Source: Amoebidium appalachense (taxonomy: Eukaryota > Ichthyosporea). From it: 64,000 nucleotides of DNA. The translations under genes were made by a program, and so were the position numbers. Under the pieces are notes generated by a model that saw only the letters and a list, made by a program, of their open reading frames with translations, had not been told where the DNA came from and searched no databases. The stretch's first letter is position 1. Each line of letters starts with the position of its first letter. Positions 38,349 to 64,000 of the stretch are shown here, piece by piece. The stretch covers positions 8,370,001 to 8,434,000 of the forward strand of contig CAVNZM010000008.1 of assembly GCA_963693365.1 (NCBI GenBank). Direction: 5' to 3'.

Positions 38349-38672
38349 ATGGCCATGGCTCGCATAGAGGAGGCACGAAATATGACCAGGGTTGTTGCAA
38401 CGCACGACAAGAGTTATTTGCAGTTTGTGAAATAATACCCGGACACAGATTCTCCAGGCATAGGCGAGGTGTCAAGTTTGTGCATTGATGATGCGTTCAT
38501 CATCTACCTCAATGTCCCTAAGACGGCTTATGACACAGTGGTGAACGCGCGAGACCTTGTGGGAAAGTCTGCTACACAACTGTCCCCCACGCAGGTTGTG
38601 CGTCGCAAGTGGAAGTACGAGTATATACTTGCTAGATACAAGTACGGCAACGTCCACCCTAACTACGCCTAA
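38349..38672 (+). pseudogene. 107-codon reading frame broken by one in-frame TAA
   Basis: From ATG at 38349 the frame reads MAMARIEEARNMTRVVATHD to LQFVK, meets TAA at 38433-38435, then continues in the same frame with natural composition (GIGEVSSLCIDDAFIIYLNV, then RRKWKYEYILARYKYG) to a TAA at 38670. The upstream frame is open from about 38310 (GFATNLLL). The stop lies in AAA TAA TAC. It could be a recent pseudogene, a readthrough stop, or two exons of a gene with a missed short intron. Family not recognised; lysine/tyrosine richness near the end is the only notable trait. Confidence 0.35.
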
Positions 38673-39230
38673 GTTTGTGCACGCGTCAGCTGGGCTGCAC
38701 GCAAAATGATAGCTGAACTGTAACAGATGTGCAAAGGGACATACAGGTGCAATGCGTTTGGAAACGTTTATTGTTACATGTTTTGCATGTAATCAGCAAG
38801 TCACCCCCCTCCTCACTCCCCCTTCCCCACCACGTCTATTTTACATACAAACACATGCGGCTTCGCTCGTGCGTGGTGTGTGTGGAACGTGTTAGGCAGG
38901 CCACATGCATACTCGTGTGGGACATACACAGACACCTCAGAGGCCCCCCTCAACAAACGGTGAGCAAACACACACAGACACACTCTTCGCACCACGGCCC
39001 TCTGAAAAAAAGACTTCGCACCCAGCTTGAACATAGCCGGCCAGGCAGGCCGCCCAGCAGGCAGCGAGCCAGGTCAAATCGGGTCGGGTCGGTTCATTTC
39101 GGGTCAGTTCAGGCCAAGCGATGACCCGACCCGAATTGATTGGGGTCCGAAATTGGCCAAAGAATTTTATTGCGGCAATCGACGCGTCTCGTCGAGCTGG
39201 TTCGAGCCTGTCACCTACTGAGGTGACTCG

Positions 39231-39329
39231 TATTTTTCCTTACACACACAGCGAACACTGGACTCTCGGGACCGTAGAGCCGCCGCGAGAGAAGGCATGC
39301 ACGCGGTCGCGAGAGTGTAAGGAAAAATA
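39231..39329. ncRNA. Long hairpin with perfect 15-bp outer arms
   Basis: TATTTTTCCTTACAC (39231-39245) is the exact reverse complement of GTGTAAGGAAAAATA (39315-39329). Inside, ACACT, CTCTCG and ACC on the left can pair with GGT, CGAGAG and AGTGT on the right, with small bulges. The region is GC-rich in the centre, so a stable stem of about 99 bases is likely. It could be a small-RNA precursor, a MITE or a structured UTR; there is no evidence of transcription. Confidence 0.35.
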
Positions 39330-39704
39330 GTGTGAGGGGTGTGAGGCGAACGGCAAGTTCAAAGCAGCCCAGGCACCGTCAGTACGTGCCAGGGTTCGAG
39401 CCACCGTTTCGGATTTTTTTTTTCGATTTTTTTTTTTTTTTTTTCGGCGAAAAGTTTTTTGCGCGCTATAGAGACTAAGGCCCATACCCGCGTATTCGGG
39501 GGTTTCCCAACCTGACCGTACTGGCATGTACTGGAGTTCTAGCGGAGTGTGTTGTTTTAAAATTTTGACAGGAATAAAGAGAAGAGCTGCCAGGAGAAGG
39601 AGGGAGGGAAGAGGGAAGCTTCGGGGGGAAGCCAAGGGGCGGGGAGGGGACTCATCAGGGGAGGGATTGGAGAAAGAGAGAGACTCTGGGGAGAGACAGG
39701 GAGA

Positions 39705-39772
<68 letters not shown>

Positions 39773-39854
39773 ACACACTGACACGCACACACACACACAC
39801 AGAGAGAGAGAGGGGGGGGGGGGGAGAGAGAGATCTCTCTCGAGATCTATATAC

Positions 39855-39926
<72 letters not shown>

Positions 39927-41172
39927 AGATCACCGAATCTAGAATTCAGAACTGCGTATAGAGATCAGCGATTGGGGTGCTAAAAGCGTCGACCCAAAAC
40001 AACAGGAAAAAAAAAAAGAGAAAAAAAACATAAGCATATATGTATTAAGTCCGAAATGAAGCGCCATACTCTTCATATAATATATTTATATCTCTATTTT
40101 ACTGAGTGTTGTTTTATTCTGACGATCTCACCACCGTAAGGCTAGGTTGTTGGACCAAACGGCCCACCATGAGCACACATGCATGGGAACTCTCTTGTTG
40201 CTTGTACTGCCTCACACCTGGGGCTAGAGGAAGCAGTTTAACGGTGGGTGTGGTTGAAAAACGGCAGCTTATAAAACGTGCTGTATGCTTTGTTCGGCTT
40301 GGTCGTTCTACTGGCGCTTTTGGTGCACGTTACATCTGCACAGCTAGCTGCAGGTTGCAGGTCCCCGTGGCTCTCGAGGCTACCCTTGGTACAGCTTGTT
40401 GCAGATCAGAGCGCATAAAAAGAACAGACCGGAACATCGACCATTGTTGTGCACACGTACATCTTTTGGTATGTTGCTGCTTGCGGCAGAGGTTGAAGAT
40501 GAAGGTATATATTTATGAGATGTAGGAAGCAAGATACATATATATACATACACACGAGCAAGCTACTAGCTTAGGGTCACTCTGGGTAGAGAAAGGCTAT
40601 ACTAGCAGTAACTTGAAGGGCGGTTGAAAAGTGTTGAGGGCGACGTACTAGTAGCTAAGCAATGAGTAACGTACAAGTATTCGTTTTGAAAAGCCCTCTA
40701 AGTCAACGAAGCTTCGCATTGTGATGTGCAGACGCTAACAAACGTGCTTCGTGTTCGTGCCCTGGCCTCGAACCGTTGTATGCCTGTCCACACCTCAAGA
40801 CGATCATGATACATAGACACGGCGCGTGGTCTGCAGTGCAGGCCCCCGGAGTAACAGCTAGAGATTCTGGTAGATCTGGTTATAGGAAACGGAGGAACGA
40901 AACCACCAAGCCTTTTATGGATCTATTCCCCCTTTTAGACTACCTGTTTCCTCATCCCACAGTGTAGTGAACTACATTGCCCACTGAGCCTCTCCGTTCA
41001 AGTCCATCTAAGTCACGGTCTTTTCTCGACCAACAGGTGTTCGCAGTTCTTGTGCGCACTTGCTCCTAGATCTATACGCACTTGCTCTTAGATCTATACA
41101 CCCACCTCCCCCGCTCCATACCCCGGTCGTACCGCCCACCTGGCCTAAGCTCCTGGCCTGCAGATCTCCGAG

Positions 41173-41227
<55 letters not shown>

Positions 41228-41773
41228 TTCTCTCCCCACCTCCCCGCCCCCGGCACGGAGCTCGTAAGAAACCCTTCGAGAATCCCTATATCCAACACCA
41301 CCTTTCATTCTCCCCCCCCCCCCTCCCCCCGTCTCTGCTCTGGCAACGGTACATAGTGTCACCTGGTCACCACCTTTGCATATATCCCCCCCTTCCCCCC
41401 TCCCGCCCTACCCCCCCTCGCCCCGGGAAGATCCGTGCTTTAAACAAGCGAGCCTGTGTCTGCGCATCAAAATGCTCTCACCGTGCAACGACCTTTCTCT
41501 CGCACACCGTCGCGTTCCTGGTTCCCTCACACGTACAAAGCTTATGGTCGCATGAAGTACACGCGAGCACACACACACAAACACAAAAGCAAACATACAC
41601 ACAAACACACGCGCGCTGCCGCACCCACACGTACAAACACACACGCATGCACACGCACAAGCACACACACGCACACGCAGATGTGCACACGCACGCACAC
41701 ACACGCAAAAGCACAAGCGCAGGCACACACATACCAACCTAAAAATGCTACCACCTACTGAGGCGGTGTCTCC

Positions 41774-41810
<37 letters not shown>

Positions 41811-42815
41811 AAAGCCGCCTGAGTAGATGTTAAAACGTCGCACGTGCGGCAACACGTCAGTACGTGTTAGCTAAAAATGCGCGACACCAGCACATCAAAC
41901 AAGATCTCAAGGTGACACATGGCGTGAGAAAGACCCGCCGGATCAAAATTTAGATGATGCACGCTATAGCTCGACATAAGCGTAAACCATTTACATCATG
42001 CACTTAAAAAGAGTCAGCAGCTTAAGAAATAACATGCATATTTCTGCTTGCACTTTCGTTTTAGTGACTCGGATTCGTATCTTCCCGTTAGAGTACAGTG
42101 CACTGAGTTGCGGACCCACAACGATAGCTACCGATAACTTATGGACTGCAAGGCCCTCCCTTTCCATCTCCGCTCCCCACAGAATTCTTCTCCTCTAAAC
42201 CCGCTTACTAGTATGCCCACTCCCTCAAGCACCTGGAAGTAGGCCCTTCGTGCCTTTATACCCACTGCATGTTGTCTAGTGGTGCTGCATGGTGTGATCC
42301 TGTTGGCAAAGCACTTACTACCGCTGAGCTGCGGGAGGCTTCCAAGCATCCTAGATGGGTAGCCTACAGTAACACAGGTGAAAGGACACTTGAAAAGAAA
42401 GGCCGCAAACTGTTTTTTATAAAAAGAACTTTGTTCTTATGGCCATACAGCGCTACCTACGTGAAGTACTTGGTGTCAGTTCCTTCTCTTTTGTTTCTGC
42501 AGCAGCCGCGCCGCTCGATCAGCTATGCTGCAGAAAATGCGTTTGCGCAATCAACGCTGATCTCTATAAAAACCCGACACGAGGCTAAAATAAATTACTT
42601 CAGTTGGCAAGGCATTTGGGTGTGGTCTTGGTTACTCCGGCAACATCCCTCCCCCCCCCCTCCCCCTCCCCCTGGTCTCTCCTTCTCCCTCTCTCTCTCT
42701 CTAGACTCACTATCAATCTCCCGGCTCCAGGCTGCAGATTGCAATTCTCACTCTTCTATCTTTTTCTCTCTCCGAGATCTACTATAGCTAGACTGTCTCT
42801 GCAGGCCCTCACTCT

Positions 42816-42846
<31 letters not shown>

Positions 42847-42961
42847 CCCCCCCTCTCTCCCTCCCCTCCTTACCGGGTCCCAACCCCCCCCCCTCTCTCT
42901 TTCTCTCACTCTCTCTCTCTCTCTCCCTCTCTGTGGTCACACACACACACACACACACACA

Positions 42962-42998
<37 letters not shown>

Positions 42999-44379
42999 CT
43001 CTCTCTCTCTCTCTCTCTCTCCCCCCCCCTCCCCCCCTCCCCGCCTCTCTCTCTATCCCCCCCCCCCTTTCCTCCTCCCCCCCCCCTCCCGCCCCCTGCC
43101 CTCTCTTTTATCTCTTCCTCTCAGTACTAGTCTCTCTATAGCTAGGTCTCTCTCACTCTCAGCGGATAGACCTTGCCGAGAGCTAAACTATCCCGCAAAC
43201 TTGCAGGATTACTCCACACTAAAGCAAAATATTTTAGTTCAACCTGACTACGAGTAGCCAAATTTCACCCAATATGATCCCGCAAAACCATTCTAGCAGA
43301 GCTATCCTGCAAAAGCGCAGATGATCCTGACGGAGCGGCAAAGTTCAACTTGTTAAGTTAAACATTGCAAGGAAAAGGAGAATGATTTTCTGAACACTAC
43401 TACTAGGTATCATGTATTAAAAGCAGAACACGAAGTTCTGTGGTGAGTTCTATAGATTGATTTTGCTTATGTTGTTGGGCTCCTACATGCACCTTTTTCC
43501 GTGCCCTAAATAATAGTCGCCGAATTTCAAAACCTCGATTCCGCTCAGTTCATTTGTGACTCTGCTAAAATCATTAAGCAGTCTAGCATGATGATTACAC
43601 ACGGTATGTACTATAAGAAAGTTTCGTACTCCTAAAGATCTCGCTTTAAACATTTTCTCTTTCGGCCAAGCTCTCACCAATATTGAAGGTCTGGCACAAG
43701 ACCCGATTCTTCCCACATGATGGTCGGCAGCACGATCATGTTTATTGAATATCCCCCCTCCGGCCCCCGGCTCCTCTCTCCCCTCCCCCCACCTTTCCTG
43801 AGCCCCACCCCCGCTCCTCCCTCGGACTCGGTTGAAGAGGGGGAGAGGGGAGGGGGTGGGGGGGAAGGGGGGGGGGAAGGGTCGGAGGAGAATAAATTCA
43901 TTGTCGTCTGCAGCTGCACTTGTTCTGAGGAATAATAGGGCAGGGGGTGGGGTGGGGGGGGAAGGATGGGGGCTCGACGAGACACACACACTGAAAAACC
44001 TCAATAAAAAAAAAAAACAGCATGAAAACAAGCACATGAAAACACAGACTCACATGATAACACGCCGCACCTACCGTGGCATGTGCACACAAAAACACCA
44101 TACTAATACATGTACCGTGACGTACACGCACGCACACACAGACACACAGACACACGCTCGCACACCATACACACACACTTTGTGTGACAAGAGAGAGAGA
44201 GAGAGAGAGTGAGGGGGAGAGGGCCTCGGAGAGGGAAGGAGGGAGGGAGGGAGGGAGAGATAGAGCGGAGATCTAGAGTGAGAGAAGGGGAGATCTAGAG
44301 AGACAGAGCCTCGGGGAGAGAGAGAAAGAGAGAAAACGAGAGAGAGAGAGAGAGAGGAGGAGGGGGGGGGGGGGGGGGG

Positions 44380-44423
<44 letters not shown>

Positions 44424-44500
44424 GAGAGAGAGAGAGAGAAGAGAGAGAGAGACACACACACAAACACACACACAGAGAAAGAGAGAGAGAGGGGGGGGGG

Positions 44501-44538
<38 letters not shown>

Positions 44539-44546
44539 CACACACA

Positions 44547-44594
<48 letters not shown>

Positions 44595-44764
44595 CGGATC
44601 TGGTCCACGCTACGTAGTATACCTCCACTACAGTCCCCCTTGATCACAGTATTGCAGATCTGCGATTTAGGGAGATTCTATTCTTGTTTGTCAACTTCAA
44701 CTGATTGAGCACAGCTGCAGCTTTTCAAAGCATGCACACGTGCATATTCCTGAGGTTGGCTTTC

Positions 44765-44798
<34 letters not shown>

Positions 44799-45175
44799 CC
44801 CTTTTGGTGGCACCAAGGCTTTGCATTCGCCCTCGCGCCTGGAATTTTCAACCACGGACACGTCAAGCGAGGGAGGTGCCAATACAAATAAATCATGAAG
44901 TGAGGGTTCTGCTTACATACACTTTCCACTATTACTCTACACTTACACCCTACGTTTTTGTCCAACAGCAACAGTTTCACCGTTCTGCAACTTAGTCATC
45001 ACCCCACACATGTTTAAGGTTTTTCTTCGAAGCTGAACCCACATCCCTTCGAGGTCATCATCGAGTAAGCACGTGCTGAAACGTTACTGGCCTGGCTCAC
45101 CGCCGTTACTAAACCCCACGAAATCTGGTCGTGAGCTGCCTCCGAGATCTTTCTGACGTAGGTAGGTTCTCGGAC

Positions 45176-45282
<107 letters not shown>

Positions 45283-46343
45283 CAAACCCCCCCTCTCGCT
45301 CCCCTCCACCCCCACCTCCTACCCCTCACCCCCACCCACCCAATCACTAATCTCCCAGGGTAAGATCCGTCGCTTGTTCGACCTTGCCCCCCCCCCCCCC
45401 CCCCCCCCCCCTCCCCCCCCCTCCCCCCAACATAGCCAGCCCCCCCTTGGGGCTAGCCGTTCCCCCTTTCCTCTCACTCTCTGGCCCACAATTCCTTAGA
45501 CCACAAACGCGTCCCCCTTCTCCCACTGGGCCGTGCAGCCCAAGGACTGCATAAGAGTAGCTACAACATCGCATGCAAAAAAAATCGCACCAGGCATCGA
45601 TCCAAGTGAAGTTAAGCAGTGTGGTCTGTGTTGAAATATACGATTGTTCACGCAAGTTATTTTTCAGATACTGAGATTTTCAGTGTTGCGTGTGAATCAA
45701 GTACGCATCATACCGCAAAGACAAAGAATAGACGCACACACAGGCACAGGTACACCCACGGTTTTGTTCACCTTTTTGTGCATGCACCGAAGTTGTCTAG
45801 AAAGGAGCACATTACTGTTTGCTTGCTCTTTCTTACAGCCGCTCATCACTAGCGCCATCTTGTCTCAAACCCCCCCTCCCCCCCCTCCCCCCCCCCCCCC
45901 CCCCCTCCCTTTCTTGCCCTCCTCTGGCCCCATCCGCCCTACTGCACCATGCCTACATACACGTGCACAGAAGTTAACATGCACGCTGTGAACCCTCTCC
46001 CTCCCCCCCCCAAAAAAAGGAAAACCAAAAAAAAGAGACCGAACGGCAATATTAAAAAAGTTGACTTAACGCTCCCCTACCTCCTCCATACACTGCCCCT
46101 AGAGGCCTTACATAAACCAGCCACCTTTCTCATGCCAAAAAAGTAAAAATAAAAAGAGAAATTGACAGGGAGAGCTAAAAGTGCTGATCGTGAAAAGAGA
46201 CACACATACGGGCAAACACTAACAAATATGTTTGTGCCCATACACAGAAAACATTTCAGGCTGGAGTGAACCGCGGCATTGAGTTTACCTGCTTCTCGGA
46301 TACGTTTTATTCTCTCCTCTTCCTTTTTTCTTTTCCATCCTCC

Positions 46344-46374
<31 letters not shown>

Positions 46375-46395
46375 CTTTGGAGCACGAACGACGGA

Positions 46396-63758
<17,363 letters not shown>

Positions 63759-63781
63759 GTTTGTTACAATCCCCCCTTATC

Positions 63782-63811
<30 letters not shown>

Positions 63812-63816
<5 letters not shown>

Positions 63817-63925
63817 AGGATGGGCTCTGCTTATTATGCGTACTCTTTGTGTGTTTTGCACTCTGCGTTGTGTTGTCCGTCATGGTAGTATATATTTTCG
63901 CACTCTATAACACATTCTAATCCCC
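63812..63925 (+). repeat. Dispersed poly-C-bounded element, copy O
   Basis: CGGAGGATGGGCTCTGCTTA, TTATGCGTACTCTTTGTGTG, TGCGTTGTGTTGTCCGTCAT, ACTCTATAACACATTCTAAT then C. Preceded by C29. In the ELP1 intron that runs to the right edge. Confidence 0.75.
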
Positions 63926-64000
63926 CCTCTTCCCCCCCTCTTCCTTCTCCCCGGGATTTTCTGGCTCACAACTGCCCTGTCCCACAATCCTCCAGAGACG

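Noticed and set aside
39190-39420. Two GGTTCGAGCC B-box-like sites suggesting tRNA genes
   Set aside because: No matching T stem, anticodon arm or acceptor stem could be drawn around either site.
40106-40525. 139-codon ORF with several cysteines
   Set aside because: No recognisable domain, signal or repeat, and no supporting promoter; chance length is plausible in this composition.

Overview
The window is nuclear DNA from an intron-rich eukaryote. Genes are split by GT-AG introns. One strong branch point is visible (TACTAAC, about 15163-15169 on the minus strand). Encoded proteins match animal-type families. More than half of the sequence is simple repeat: (CA)n/(GT)n, (CT)n, and mononucleotide C/G tracts up to 103 bases. 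Compact coding exons, animal-like ELP1 and DDX31, a tandem-CWCH2 zinc-finger protein and bloated microsatellite introns suggest a unicellular relative of animals, such as an ichthyosporean of the Sphaeroforma type. This organism call is inference and weak; no rRNA or organelle marker is present.

Layout: (1) 1-10403, plus strand: the 3' two thirds of a DDX31/Dbp7-type DEAD-box helicase gene (12 exons seen; the 5' end lies left of the window). (2) 12877-16543, minus strand: a two-exon, eight-finger C2H2 transcription factor, tail to tail with the helicase. (3) 16544-22301: mostly non-coding, with two weak candidate exons. (4) 22302-25560, plus strand: a five-exon CAMK-type protein kinase. (5) 25561-46395: a long gene-poor stretch with one small intronless gene for a putative secreted protein (29650-29952, minus), an interrupted ORF (38349-38672), a possible orphan exon (32798-33005), a C-rich minisatellite (33.25-35.13 kb), a long hairpin (39231-39329) and a 103-base C tract. 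(6) 46396-64000, plus strand: the first about 836 codons of ELP1, the scaffold of the Elongator complex, running off the right edge.

The genes do not form a pathway. DDX31 belongs to ribosome biogenesis and ELP1 to tRNA wobble-uridine modification, so both are translation housekeeping genes, but their neighbourhood looks incidental.

The most unusual content is in the introns. Exon edges with their splice sites recur as two to four tandem, decaying copies in at least ten introns. A dispersed element bounded by poly-C occurs about 16 times, always in sense orientation and almost only inside introns of the two plus-strand housekeeping genes. Several introns open with GT repeats and close with CA repeats, which can pair with each other. 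Two genes carry an apparent one-base excess in a G or C run that breaks frame; removing one base restores exact exon phase in both.
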